Positions 47,701 to 58,575 of a DNA stretch of 64,000 nucleotides are shown piece after piece (the stretch's first letter is position 1; the number at the start of each line of letters is the position of its first letter). Source of the DNA: Coptis chinensis. Its lineage: Eukaryota > Streptophyta > Magnoliopsida > Ranunculales > Ranunculaceae. The notes under the pieces are model-generated. The model had not been told where the DNA came from. It saw only the letters and a list, made by a program, of their open reading frames with translations, and searched no databases. The stretch is from positions 73,751,501 through 73,815,500 of the forward strand of contig CM027384.1 in NCBI GenBank assembly GCA_015680905.1. Direction: 5' to 3'. Position numbers and translations under genes: made by a program.

Positions 47701-47847
47701 ATGGTGCACTCCTATCAGGTCATTGTCAGTCCAACAGAGAGGTCCTTCCTCATAAGTTTCAGTACCCATTCTGTGGAGAAAATCATATCCACTATAAACA
47801 TAGTGGTGGCTGAGATCAGTGATCTTGGAGTGATTGAAATTCTTTCT

Positions 47848-49155
47848 CTAGGTGTTAGACATTGAATCAACTCTGGCATGACCGACTTTGATTACATTGT
47901 GTGCGGTAACGACTAAAGCTTGTTTTGTTTTACCCAACACATAATCCTGGAGCATACCCTTCTCGATCAAACCTTGGATTCTACCCCTTAGAGATCGGCA
48001 TTGTTCAGTTTCATGACCAAAATCATCGTGAAATTTGCACCACAGGGATTTGTCACGTGTAGCCTTGGTATCTTCGGAGAGAGGAAAAGGTGGAGATAAG
48101 ATATTCTTTCCCTTAATCTTCTCATAGATAACAGCGTACTTCTCGTTGAGGGCGGTAAGCTTTAACTCTGGAAGTTTCTTTTGTTCTTTGTCGTTCCATT
48201 GTTGTGGCCTACCATCACTCTTGGACTTTTGATCGGTTGTTTGTTGAAACTTTGGTTTTTGACTCTGTTCCTGCGGCTTGCTTATTCGATCTCTATCTCT
48301 GTGAACTTGTGCCGATGCATCATCTTCAACTCGAATAAACCGGCTGAGTTCGAGAAAAAGTTCATAATGAGTTGTTGGGACATCTTTTACAATAGAGTTG
48401 TAAATGCCGTCCCTATCATAATTAATGCCTTCCTTGAAGGCATAAATGACAAGAATATCAGATGCATCTGGGATTTCAACAGCCGCTTTCCGAAATCTCG
48501 CAACAAACTTACTGAGCTTTTCTTCTTTTTGTTGTTTAATACTGAATAGAGAATCAATATGTTTCGGTTCTTTCCAGTTGTGACGAAAATGCTCGGCAAA
48601 CTTGTAAGCCAGATCAGTAAAATTGTGGATGGATCTTTCTGGAAGCATGTTAAACCATCTCATCGACTCAATTCCAATGAGTGTGGACGGGAATAACTTG
48701 CAAAGAAGAGCATCGTCGAAAGTCCATAAGATCATCTTGTTTCTGTAATTAACAAGATGCATCAAAGGATCTCCATCAATCTCATCATACTTCTCGAATT
48801 CTGGCTGCTTGAAGTCCTTGTGATGAACAGTTGTTTGGATTCGGAGAGAGAAGGGAGAATCGATACCACTCTCGATAGCAAGATTTCGTATTTTATTTTC
48901 TCGTGACTCCTTATCATTTACGCCCTTCAAGATCATTTTGTGTAGACGTCGTTCAAAAAATGGAACATTCTCTTGACGATGGTCACGACCGAACTGTGGA
49001 CGTTTTGGCCAAGATTTCTTCAGAGGAGGTGGAGTGAGTTCTCGTCGACCCGTCCATGTAGGTGAAGGTGACCGAGCCAGTAGAGGAGTTCGGTTCCTTC
49101 GTCTCCTATGGTGAACATCGAGAATAATATGACGGAGTCTTTGGACCGTCCACAA
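47848..49155 (-). pseudogene. Tat1 gag region
   Basis: Minus strand, about 435 codons: capsid domain (DGDPLMHLVNYRNKMILWTF; FADLAYKF-like and EEKLSKFVARFRKAAVEI), then basic linker and a zinc-knuckle-like CKFHDDFGHETEQCRSLRG. Gag forms the virus-like particle. Best preserved coding part of Tat1. Confidence 0.9.
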
Positions 49156-49203
49156 CCATTTTTGACTGATACAAGTGAGTCTCCATCTCCATGGCTACCA
49201 TTG

Positions 49204-49844
49204 TCAACATACTTTGGCCGACAATGAGCTCTTGATTAGGACTACAACTTGAGCGACTTTGTTCAGAACTGAACCGCTTGGTGAATAGTATTCAGCTGTC
49301 GAGATCGGGCGATACCGCTGCCATGCGGCGAGGACTTCGATGGCTTGCCTACCCCTTCTATAGCTTGGGGTAGGAACTTCATTGGTTTTTCGTTGGTTGG
49401 GTAGTCTATCTTGCCGACCTATATGAATATTTTGCCGATCTCCCTTAGTACGGTTCGAATCGGTAAAACCGGTTTTCATCATTAGATCTTTTGTGAGTTG
49501 GTGATCCCCCATTGGGTGGTCGGCATCAAAGGTCGGCAAAGGAGAGTTTGTGGATTAAACTACGATTACACCGAAAGTGTAGGCTTTTCGGCGTTGCACA
49601 TTTTGTTTTCGTGAAAGCCTTCGTAGTTTACTTCGCCGCGGTTTCTCTTGGTGCGGGAGTTTGTACTCGGAGTCTTTGACAGTGATGCTTCAGTGTTCAA
49701 ACGATCCCAAACACTTTTTGCTATAGACCTTGAATCATCTTCGAGAAGTTGACGCAGCTGTTTCTTCAGATTGTTATTTTTGCTCTCCAATTGTCGAAGA
49801 CGACGGTCTACCTGAGTTGATGGATCGGATACATGAATACCCAC
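49204..49844 (-). pseudogene. Tat1 gag N-terminal region
   Basis: Minus strand, coiled-coil start (RRLRQLESKNNNLKKQLRQL) followed by basic, low-complexity sequence leading into gag. Broken fossil. Confidence 0.65.
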
Positions 49845-49954
49845 TCTCTCAGTCGCAGATGGCCGAGGACCATCGGACTTGGAAAGTGAATTCCCAGCAG
49901 AAGGTGAATGCTGAACTTACTTTCACCGTTGTTTGTTTTTCGAGAAGCCATTGA

Positions 49955-50004
49955 CGTGGCTTTTAACCACGTGGTCGTGGGTTCGATCCCCACAGACGGC
50001 GCCA
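49955..50004 (-). other. Tat1 primer-binding site: 50-nt match to tRNA-Lys(UUU) positions 27-76
   Basis: On the plus strand these 50 bases fold as the 3' part of a tRNA: anticodon arm CGTGG-CTTTTAA-CCACG (anticodon TTT), variable loop TGGTC, T arm GTGGG-TTCGATC-CCCAC, acceptor strand AGACGGC, discriminator G, and a CCA tail. Four bases (AATA on the plus strand, 50,005-50,008) separate it from the LTR. CCA is not encoded in eukaryotic tRNA genes, so it was copied from a mature tRNA. A usual PBS is about 18 nt. Confidence 0.9.
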
Positions 50005-50008
50005 AATA

Positions 50009-51255
50009 TGTTTCAGCAAGATTTGCCAAAACACACCAGTTGAGGGTTGGAAGTAATGTTTTTTTGGAGATGGTGATTGGGGAAAGATGAGACTGGACTT
50101 CGGTTTTGAAGTTGCCTACGTACCCAAAGATATTGCTTGGGATAAAGTCTCGATTGCGTAGTTCTGGAAAAATGACGAAGGTTGGATTTTATAGGTAGCA
50201 TTGGTGATAGTTACTTCCTCGTTCTCCAATATTCCAATCGTGGGATGAAGTTGGAGAACCAAGGAGAACTGGCCCAATCATGGGATGAAGTTGAGAGAGG
50301 GCGGGACAACCAACTCGGCTCGATGGGATGAAGTTAGAGAACTGGCGGGACATCCGTCGGATCATGGAATGAAGTTGAGAACCGGCGGAGAATTGTCACC
50401 TCGTGGGATGAAGTTGGAGAACTGGCGGGACATCTGTCAACTCGTGGTTTGAAGTTGGAGAACTGGCGGGAGAACTGTCAGCTCGTGGGATGAAGTTGGA
50501 GAACGGGCGGACATCTGTCGGCTCGTAGGGATGAAGTTAGAGAATCCGCTGTCGGCTCGATGAAGTTGAGAATCTGGCGGGAACTGTCGGTTCGGGGATG
50601 AAGTTGAGAACTTGCGGGACATCCGTCAACTCGTAGGATGAAGTTAGGGCGAGAACCGGGGAGAACTCATTTCGTGGGATGAAGTTGAGAACTGGCGGGA
50701 CATCTGTCGGCTTGTAGGATGAAGTTGAGAACTCGCGGAGAACTTTCAGCTCGTGGGATGAAGTTGAGAACTGTCGGTTCGTGGGATGAAGTTAGAACCG
50801 GGACATCCGTCGGCTCGTAGGATGAAGTTGGAGAACTGGCGGGACATCTGTCAGCTCGTGGATTGAAGTTGGAGAACTGTCGGGACATCTGTCAACTCAT
50901 GGGATGAAGTTGGAGAACTGCCGGGACATCTGTCAGCTTCGTGGAATGAAGTTGGAGAACTGGCGGGAGAACTGTCAGCTCGTGGGATGAAGTTGGAGAA
51001 CTGGCGGGAGAACTGTCAGCTCGTGGAATGTAGGCTTTGAGCATGGGCTTTTTCATAGATAAGCTCTGAGCGTGGGATTGTTTATAGTTGGGCTCTAAGC
51101 GTGGGCTTGTTTATAGTTAAGCTCTGAGCATAGACTCTGAGCGTGGGCTTGTTTATAGTTGGGCTCTGAGCGTGGGCTTGTTTATAGTTAGGCTCTGAGC
51201 ATGGGCTTGTATTGAATTGGGCTTATATTGGGCCACATTTGTGGGGGCCGGAACA
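50009..51255 (-). repeat. Tat1 5' LTR
   Basis: 1247 bp; pairs with 36,473-37,739, includes the minisatellite at about 50,230-51,030; followed by target duplication CCTAT. Confidence 0.92.
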
Positions 51256-51260
51256 CCTAT

Positions 51261-51427
51261 AAATACCCAACAATCATTTCAAACAAAGAACTACGTGCAT
51301 TTTTTAGACTTGATTCCAGAGAACAATTTGGATACGTAGGCAACCATTGGTGGTACAGTCTTTCTCACTTCATATCAACCTCTCCAACAAGATCATTGGT
51401 GTGTTTGTGTGAGTTCTCACCCAAACA
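51261..51427 (+). repeat. Tat2 5' LTR, second part
   Basis: Continues the LTR after Tat1; matches 58,404-58,570 (AAATACCCAACAATCATTTC). Ends ...CCAAACA. Confidence 0.9.
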
Positions 51428-51431
51428 TAAT

Positions 51432-51449
51432 TGGCGCCATCCGTGGTCC
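51432..51449 (+). other. Tat2 primer-binding site
   Basis: TGGCGCCATCCGTGG, four bases after the LTR. Similar to, but not the same as, the tRNA-Lys complement of Tat1; the tRNA is not fixed. Confidence 0.65.
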
Positions 51450-51746
51450 TTATTGACGGGCTCTCTTCCATGTTACTTCTTCCAAACACCATTAATGACA
51501 AAAACTACAAGGTCCTAGGCAAACAAGAATGCAAGAACACAACAACAACAACAACAACAACAAAATCTGGAAGTTCTAGTCAATCAGGAAGTGATAGATC
51601 AATCCGCTGCAACAGATCTGCAAGATTAGCCTTCACAGCTCCAAGTGTCACGATAACCCAGATCTAGACGTCCACCACCTCAGGCTCCAGTAATTCACCC
51701 TCAAGATCTAGATGCTACAAATACAAATGAAGTAGATCCTGAAAAT

Positions 51747-53640
51747 ATGGCGGCAAACGATGATTACCTTACGTTAGAAATGATATGTCAAAAATCCATA
51801 AGAGAGAAGGAATGCAACAAAAACTTGCAAAAACAACTGGACCAAGGGAAGCAAGTACAGAGGGATGACGTCAATGCTGCATCTTCCACATCGGCAAGAG
51901 CCCCCAGATCTGGCAAAAACTGGAGTGTATTCAACCGAATACAAGATAATAATGGCAGATCCCATCCATTGGAACCCATCCCCGAACATTGTCAAGATTA
52001 CTTGAGGTCAAGCAGACATTCATTCCATTCAAGAGGGCGATCCAGATCTCGAAATACCAACACTAGGCGTAGTAGTGGTCATAACACAGGGCATGAAGAA
52101 CAACAATACACATTGTTAGGTAATCATCATACCTCCCTTAACAGGACAAGGTCATTGAACGTTGATCGTAGTCGCGTCAGAAAGGTGGACAACAGCCACA
52201 ATAAGAGGCAGTGTTGGAAGCCAAGATCATGACCTCAGAGCCGAATTGCATAATGACCTTAGACATGCATGGTTTGAATGTGGCAAACCAATACAGAAGA
52301 TTTAACACAGATCAGCCTAAAATGCAACCACACCAAAGGAACTATTCCCCAGAACGACAACCTAGCTCATCTTACTGACACAAATCCCGTAGTCCAAGGC
52401 ACCAGCAAAATCTAGAAGTAAGCAACAACTGGGGGCGACCACACCGTAAGATGTAACATAGTGAAGTCACTCCTCAAGTCGAAAGTCAAGAGGCCGTAGG
52501 AGCAGCATTTACGGAACAACAAATTAGAGACATTATCAAGAAAACAATGACCAGTACGGATGTGGTTGAAACTCGATGGAAAGACCTTGCAGTGAACGAA
52601 GATGTCGTTGGGCGATTTTCTCTGATCATACAAAATGCAAAACATCAAGACAGCTTCAAACAACCAGATCTTCCTAAGTTTGATGAAGCAGGAGGTGACC
52701 CGAATGATCATGTCATATAATTTAAAAGTAGACTAATTCCCTGGCGTGGAGATGACCCCCTTTTATGCAAAAATTTCCGTCGACATTAAAAGGAGAAACT
52801 CTCCATTGGCTCTCCGGCCTACCAGCTCGTTCTATCACATCATTCCAATAATTAGCAAGTCAATTCACAGACCGGTTCAAGCATAATTAAACATGTCCTA
52901 AGGATATCAACATCTTGCTAAATAACAAGCAGCAAAAGGACGAAACTCTGGCAAAGTTTGTAATTCGTTTCCGCCAAGTGCAAGCAGAGGTTACTGATGT
53001 CCCTGACGTAATGATCGTTCATGCATTCAAGGAATGAATATATTTCGATAAAAATGGAATTTATAATTCCCTTGTACGAAACCCCCCGTAGTCCAAGTCC
53101 AATTTGTTTACACGAGCATAACAGTTCATTAACGTCGAAAAAGATGTTATAGCAAAAGCCTTGAGAGACAAAGATTATTTTCAAAGTAAAGATTCAAGCG
53201 ATGGTAAAGCCAAACAGAAGCAAAACACTACGGAAAGACAACAACAAAAATCAGACACGGTTCACGAAGAAATGAAGCTTACTCCATTAAATGCCAAATA
53301 TGCAGCAATATATGATAAGATTAAAGGACGTAACTTACTTTTTCCTCCAATGCCCTTACTTGAAAACACAAAGTCTAAGAGTGACAAAAATCTTTGGTGT
53401 CATTTCCATAATGATTTCGGTCATGAAACTGAAGATTGCAGATCCCTCAGGGGAAAGATATAGAGGTTAGTAGAAAAAGGACAGTTAGACGAGTTTTTAC
53501 TTTCAAAGACTATGAAGCAAAATTTAGCAATGACGGGCAACAATGTCATCTTAGCTGGTCATGCCAAAATTAATGACATTTCACGAACAAGGCAGACGTA
53601 TGAGCAACGAGCCAAGTTTGGTTTCTTGCGTGAATTTTAT
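51747..53640 (+). pseudogene. Tat2 gag region
   Basis: Plus strand: an Arg/Ser-rich N-terminal part (51,747-52,232), a capsid-like area near 52,600-53,060, and a zinc-knuckle-like CHFHNDFGHETEDCRSLRG at 53,400-53,457, equivalent to Tat1 gag. Several interruptions. Confidence 0.78.
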
Positions 53641-53724
53641 CACGTAAATAACATTGATTTTTTAGAAAGAATTTGATCAGAAACTACCGAACCCAGTCCC
53701 TTATGTTTTAGTGATAAAGACATA

Positions 53725-54170
53725 ATGGGCGTCCATCATCCTCATTATGATGCGGTCGTCATCTCTGCTTTCATTGGATTATGGCGAGTTCACCGCATAA
53801 TGATAGACACTGGGAGTTCTGTCAGCGTCATTTTTGCAGGTTGCTACAAGAACACGCAGCTTTCAGAGAATTTGGTGGTTGCAGAAAATAATCCAATAGT
53901 CAATTTCGATGGATTAGCAACAACCCCAGTGGGAAGAGTTTCTTTACCAGTCACACTCATGGACAAGATGGCAGACATTGAATTCCTTCTGATGAATTGC
54001 AAATCCCCTTACAATGCAATCTTAAGAAGGGATTGGCTCCACAGTATGGGGGCAGTAGTCTCTACTTTTCATCAAGCAGTCAAATTCTCATCCCTCGACA
54101 AAATTTGTAAGATACGGGGCGACCAAATGGCTTCCCACAGTTGTCACGAAAAAGTCTTGGAGGAGTATCG
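53725..54170 (+). pseudogene. Tat2 protease region
   Basis: RIMIDTGSSVSVIFAGCY holds the aspartic-protease DTGSS active site, followed by LPVTLMDKMADIEFLLMN. Start of an open stretch that runs through RT to 55,062. Confidence 0.9.
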
Positions 54171-54289
54171 TCAGTCTGATATGCGAGGAAATACAGTTCT
54201 CAGCAATTCACAGGAGGTGTCTAAGTCAGAATCAGTACCACACCTTTGTACTCCTAGTTCACGAAATGAAGGGCCACCAACTATAGACC

Positions 54290-55062
54290 GCCTCTTAGAA
54301 GTGCAAATTGGGAGTTCAAGCGGCGAAACAACTTTCATATCGGTGGAAATGTCAGAAAGCGAACAAGCGGAGATGATTGTCCTCCTAAAAAAAAACAATA
54401 CGATATTTGCTTGGTCAGTAGAACAAATGCCTGGACTTAGCCCAGATATTGCATGCCACACGCTTGACATTAATCCTACAATCAAGCCAGTGCGACAGAA
54501 ACCTAGGCGTATGGCACCGGATAGAAAACTCAAGGTCAAAGAGGAGATCGATCGTCTACTCTCAGTCAAACCTAAGAAAGATGGTAAAATGAGAGTGTGC
54601 ATCGATTTCACGATCCTTAACAAATCTTGCCCGATTCATCCATACCCTCTTCCGCGGATATCAAAACAGGTAGATGCCACATCTGGCTACCCGCGATTAT
54701 CATTTATGGATGTTTCTTCAGGATACCACCAGATTTTGATATCTATTAATGATCAAGAAGCAATTGCATTCATAGCTGATCAAGGAATTTTTTGTTACCA
54801 GGTCATGCCTTTTGGTTTAAAAAGGAGCACGGGTGGCACTTATCAAAGAATGATCAACACCATATTTGGAGATATGTTAGGCAAGATAATGGAGGCGTAC
54901 ATTGATAACATGATTGTAAAATCCAAGCATAAGGGAGATCACATCTCTGACTTACAATCAGCTTTTGAGAGAGTTGAAGAATTCAACACGCGGCTCAATC
55001 TTTCAAAATGTGCTTTCGGGCTAATCTCTAGAAATTTTATGGGGTATTTGATGACTCGTTGA
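54290..55062 (+). pseudogene. Tat2 reverse transcriptase region
   Basis: RT signatures PKKDGKMRVCIDFTILNKSC, HPYPLPRI, MDVSSGYHQI, and YIDNMIVKS where the family usually has the catalytic YIDD motif. Fossil. Confidence 0.88.
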
Positions 55063-55104
55063 GGCATCAAAGCTAACCCAGAGCATATCTGATCCATTCA
55101 AGCC

Positions 55105-55650
55105 ATGCTAGTGCCAAAAACAAAAAATGAGATTCAACAGCTCACAAGACGCTTAGCAGCTCTCAACCGTTTCATCTCTAAATACTCGGACAGATGTCAT
55201 CATCCTTTCTTTCAGACTTTAAAGGACTCAGCAGGGTGGAATGATGACTGTGAAAATGCCTTCCAATCCATCAAGAAATATTTAGTCTCGCTACCAATGT
55301 TGGCCAGCCCATCCACAGGGTAACTTGTTGGAGTTTACTTGACCGCTACAGACATTGCAGTCAGTGCAGTACTATTCATCAATGGAGAAGACGGTCGTCC
55401 AATCTTCTTCATTAGTAAGACCCTAATGGGGGTGGAAACTAGATATGCGAGAGTTGAAAAAATCGCTCTAGCATTGGTTCATGCTGCCAGGCACCTCAAG
55501 CCATACTTTCAAGGAAGATTGGTCAAGGTATACACTGAATACCCACTTCGCAAAGTTTTCCACAGTGCTCAAGAATCAAGCAGACTGGCTAAATGGGACA
55601 TCTATTTAAGCGCTTACAGCATTGTCTTTGAACCTCGCGTTTCAGAAAAG
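55105..55650 (+). pseudogene. Tat2 RNase H region
   Basis: Ty3/gypsy RNase H: GWNDDCENAFQSIKKYL, LTATDIAVSAVLF, RPIFFISKTLMGVETRYARV, LKPYFQGRLVKVYTEYPLRK. Ends at the hAT insertion. Confidence 0.87.
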
Positions 55651-55659
55651 GGTCACACC

Positions 55660-56481
55660 CATAAATAGTAATTTGCCAAATTATTCGCGAATTATAAGGT
55701 TTGGCGAATAAAACGAATAAGTCGGTAAATTTTTGAATGATACGGTTTAATTCGCGAATTGGTTGGGCCGGGCTTATAATTGCCGAATTATAATGTCTGG
55801 ATTTTTGAAATTCAAAAAAATGGGCTGGGCTTTAATTGGAACCAAAAATAAATGTGTTAGTATTAATTGTAAACTTTGGAACTCACTAATTGTAAACGGG
55901 CCTTAAATGTGTTAGTAACCAACATAGTGTTATGGTTCCAACTAAGACACACTACTAGTTTGATGTACACAATTAACAATGATCGAAATAACGCATGAAT
56001 TGTACACCTCCTCGCTACATGGGATTTGAATGTCAAATCTTTGATGGCCATCAGACAGGCATCGACTTCAAAATTTCCGTTTTTTTCTAGATATGGTTCT
56101 AGCTATTCCCCATTTTTGGTAACACTTTGCAATTCCATAAGAGCACAGTGTTGGTTACTAGGCTTTCCGAATTCAAACAAATGGGTCGGGCCTTAGTTGT
56201 TACCAAAAATTTGACATTTGTATTATTTTTTCATGAATAAAATTGTAAAAATAAAAATAAAAACCTTATGTACTTATATATTAAAGTTTTAAATGTAAAA
56301 TATATAGCCGAATTTTAAAGGAATGCATTCGTATTATATCCGTTTAAAACACGTATATCGTATTTTTACCGTTAGCATTTTCTTGGACCGAATATTTAAA
56401 AATATTATTGTTGAAAATTTCGAATCTTAGGCGAATAATTGTCGTATCAAACTTTTGCCGTCCACGAATTTACTAGCTATG
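55660..56481. mobile_element. hAT-type non-autonomous DNA element (822 bp)
   Basis: Flanked by a perfect 8-bp direct repeat GTCACACC (55,652-55,659 and 56,482-56,489), the target-duplication length of hAT elements. Ends are short inverted repeats: CATAAATAGTAA on the left, CATAGCTAGTAA read inward from the right. The inside is AT-rich and noncoding, with an internal direct repeat (GAATTCAAACAAATGGG-like blocks near 55,809 and 56,170). The sequence on both sides continues the Tat2 pol region without other change, which fixes the borders. It has no transposase and would need one supplied in trans. It could be placed in another 8-bp-duplication superfamily, but hAT is most likely. Confidence 0.8.
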
Positions 56482-56489
56482 GTCACACC

Positions 56490-56760
56490 TTTGCATCCCT
56501 AATGACAGATTTTCCAATTGACGACTTTGTCCCTGAAATCAACCAAGATAAGGGCATCTCTAGTGAAGCGCCAACAGTTGGGGGCGAAGAAGGCCCAACA
56601 AATCTTACAGCCCCATCACCCGATTCATAGATGGTTTACACGGACGTCTCATACAACAAAGCCAGCTCTGGATTAGGATGGGCTTTTATCAAGCCAGACA
56701 ATTAGTAGTTTGGGCCGACAGTTCCTTATAACTGGTCCTTGAAGTAATTTTCATTTGTTT
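56490..56760 (+). pseudogene. Tat2 second RNase H remnant
   Basis: Plus strand after the hAT element: MTDFPIDDFVPEIN, then VYTDVSYNKASSGLGWAFIK, the first strand region of the Tat additional RNase H. No integrase follows. Confidence 0.7.
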
Positions 56761-56919
56761 TTCAGATTATCACTCATCAATAAAATGCATTATTCCACAT
56801 TTCTTTATTTTCATTCAGTTAGTTAGTAAAAAATAATATATATCAATTACTCAATTACCATTCTTAAAGACAAGCAGTTGATAGAAAAACTAAACTATAA
56901 AAAACATATACAAATTCAA

Positions 56920-57290
56920 AAGTCATGGAGTTTGCGTTTGCAACACCTCTCTCCATGCACCCAAAAGTCATGGAGTTTGCGTTTTTAACACCTCTCTCAA
57001 CGCATCAAAAAGTCATGGAGTTTGCATTTTCAACACCTCTTTCCATGCACCAAAAAGCCGTGGAGTTTACGTTTTCAACACCTCTCTCAACGCACCAAAA
57101 AGTCATGGGGTTTGCGTTTTCAACACCTCTCTCCGTGCACCAAAAGTCATAGAGTTTGGTTTTCAACACCTCTCTCCACGCACCAAAAAGTCATGGGGTT
57201 TGTGTTTTCAACACCTCTCTCCATGCACCAAAAGTCGTGGAGTTTGCGTTTTCAACACCTCTCTCCACACACCAAAAAGTCATGACTTAT
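56920..57290 (+). repeat. Tandem array, eight copies of a 45-bp unit, open reading
   Basis: Unit: CATGGAGTTTGCGTTTTCAA then CACCTCTCTCCATGCACCAA, then AAGT. 45 bp is a multiple of three, and five copies read without stop (EFAFSTPLSMHQKVM repeats). In the Tat2 noncoding 3' part; a coding role is doubtful. Confidence 0.88.
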
Positions 57291-57305
57291 TTATCATAAA
57301 TTATA

Positions 57306-57710
57306 TCAAACAACAAAACAAGGAGTATATATTTGTATATGCAGTTGTTTTACTTCTTGCAATTTGTGTATCCAAGTAATACACATGTCTGAAACATCCT
57401 CCACGTCTTTCGCATTATTATTCGAACTCATCTCCATTACCAATGGATTATTCATATACTCTTCGACTATCTTGATAGAGAAAACTATATCATCTATCGG
57501 CTTCAGCGCCTCTATCTCATCATCATCAAGAAATACAGTGGGAATGTGATCTGTGTTGTGGATTGGTATACCATTTGTGGCATACAAGGAGACACCAAGC
57601 ACACCATTTTTAGTCCCATCTTCAATAATACGATTGGGGCGGCTGAACCCGTTCGATTTCCGTAAACAATGGCTGCTTCTCCATAGTTTCAACGTCCTTT
57701 TCGAAAACAA
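57306..57710 (-). other. Antisense ORF in Tat2, 134 codons
   Basis: Minus-strand open stretch with acidic sequence (VFLDDDEIEALKPIDDIVFS) located where Tat elements may have an antisense gene. No family recognised; it shows no clear similarity to the antisense gene of Tat1. May be chance. Confidence 0.3.
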
Positions 57711-57966
57711 GAATATCAGTAATCATAGCCTCATGGTTTAAAGCAACATGATGTGGCTGATGCTCAACACCCTGGGTAAATTGCCCCTAACCAGCTCCTT
57801 TGGCATCAATACCAACACTAGCATTAACATATGTCATGTCAAATGGGTGATTGCTACTGTCAGCTTTGTCATGCACTTGCATCGCAGATATTTCAATCAT
57901 ACTGTTTCATTCTTTTGCAGTAATATAATGTTTATTCTTCGCCGCAAGGAATGAATTCCATTTGAC

Positions 57967-57979
57967 GAAGAGGGGGCGG
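57967..57979 (+). other. Tat2 polypurine tract
   Basis: GAAGAGGGGGCGG directly before the 3' LTR. Confidence 0.82.
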
Positions 57980-58570
57980 TGTATGTACCAGTGTACTCGT
58001 ACCCCTACGAACGACCATCATTGGGTACTACTATAAGAGCCGCCCACTAATGAGGCATGCTTGCTTGCCCACTACTATGACATTCTTACTTGTCTACTAG
58101 TGAGGCGTGCTTGCTTGCCCGTTACTGTGGCATCGCTTGCCTACTAGTGAGGCGTGCTTGCTTGCCCGCTACTGTGGCATTCCCGCTTGCCTACTAGTGT
58201 GACATTCGGGCATGCCCTCTATTGGAGCAATGACACTGCCCACTAATATAGCACCCAAGTTATATATAGGAGGTCCGGAGATATGTTAAGGGATTTTTTC
58301 CATATAAAGCTTTTGGAAAGATTTCATACAAAGAGAGAAATATCTCATCAAATAAGGAAAGGGTATTTTAAGCAATAAGAAGCTTAACATATTCATTTTT
58401 CTATAAATACCCAACAATCATTTCAAACAAAGAATTACGTGTATTTTTTAGAATTGATTCCAGAGAACGATTTGGATACATAGGCAGCCATTGGTGGTAC
58501 AGTCTCTCTCACTTCATATCAACCTCTCCAACAAGATTATTGGTGTATTTGCGTGAGTTCTCACCCAAAA
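57980..58570 (+). repeat. Tat2 3' LTR
   Basis: 591 bp, uninterrupted; shows what the 5' LTR looked like before Tat1 entered. Followed by target duplication GTTGT. Confidence 0.9.
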
Positions 58571-58575
58571 GTTGT

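Larger units (their letters stand above)
36473..51255 (-). mobile_element. Tat-lineage Ty3/gypsy retrotransposon 1 carrying host gene pieces, complete ends, broken coding parts
   Basis: 14,783 bp on the minus strand with perfect target duplication CCTAT (36,468-36,472 and 51,256-51,260). LTRs 36,473-37,739 and 50,009-51,255 (TGTT...). Element order: 5' LTR, PBS with long tRNA-Lys match, gag, protease, RT, RNase H, second RNase H, integrase, tandem array, antisense gene, host gene pieces, A tract, purine tract, 3' LTR. The second RNase H and antisense gene are Tat features. About 240 bp of unique LTR sequence differ at only a few sites (about 1-2%), so insertion is young. Reading frames carry about eight to ten breaks. 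Confidence 0.92.
36056..58570 (+). mobile_element. Tat-lineage Ty3/gypsy retrotransposon 2, broken, interrupted by Tat1 and a hAT element
   Basis: Plus-strand element in Copia C, target duplication GTTGT on both sides. 5' LTR 36,056-36,472 plus 51,261-51,427 (split by Tat1); 3' LTR 57,980-58,570. About 7.7 kb net. Parts: PBS, gag, protease, RT, RNase H, remnant of a second RNase H, tandem repeats, antisense ORF, purine tract. No integrase recognised. The second RNase H places it in the Tat lineage. Broken, with many interruptions. LTRs differ by about 5-6% by eye, older than Tat1. Confidence 0.9.

Noticed and set aside
49955-50004. A tRNA-Lys gene
   Set aside because: Only positions 27-76 are present, CCA is included although eukaryotic genes lack it, and the D arm and 5' acceptor strand are missing. 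Position beside the LTR shows it is a primer-binding site.
56490-56520. TAGGGATGCAAA as a hAT terminal repeat (minus strand)
   Set aside because: This stretch is coding sequence of Tat2 that continues the frame before the insertion; the true element end is at 56,481 inside the 8-bp duplication.
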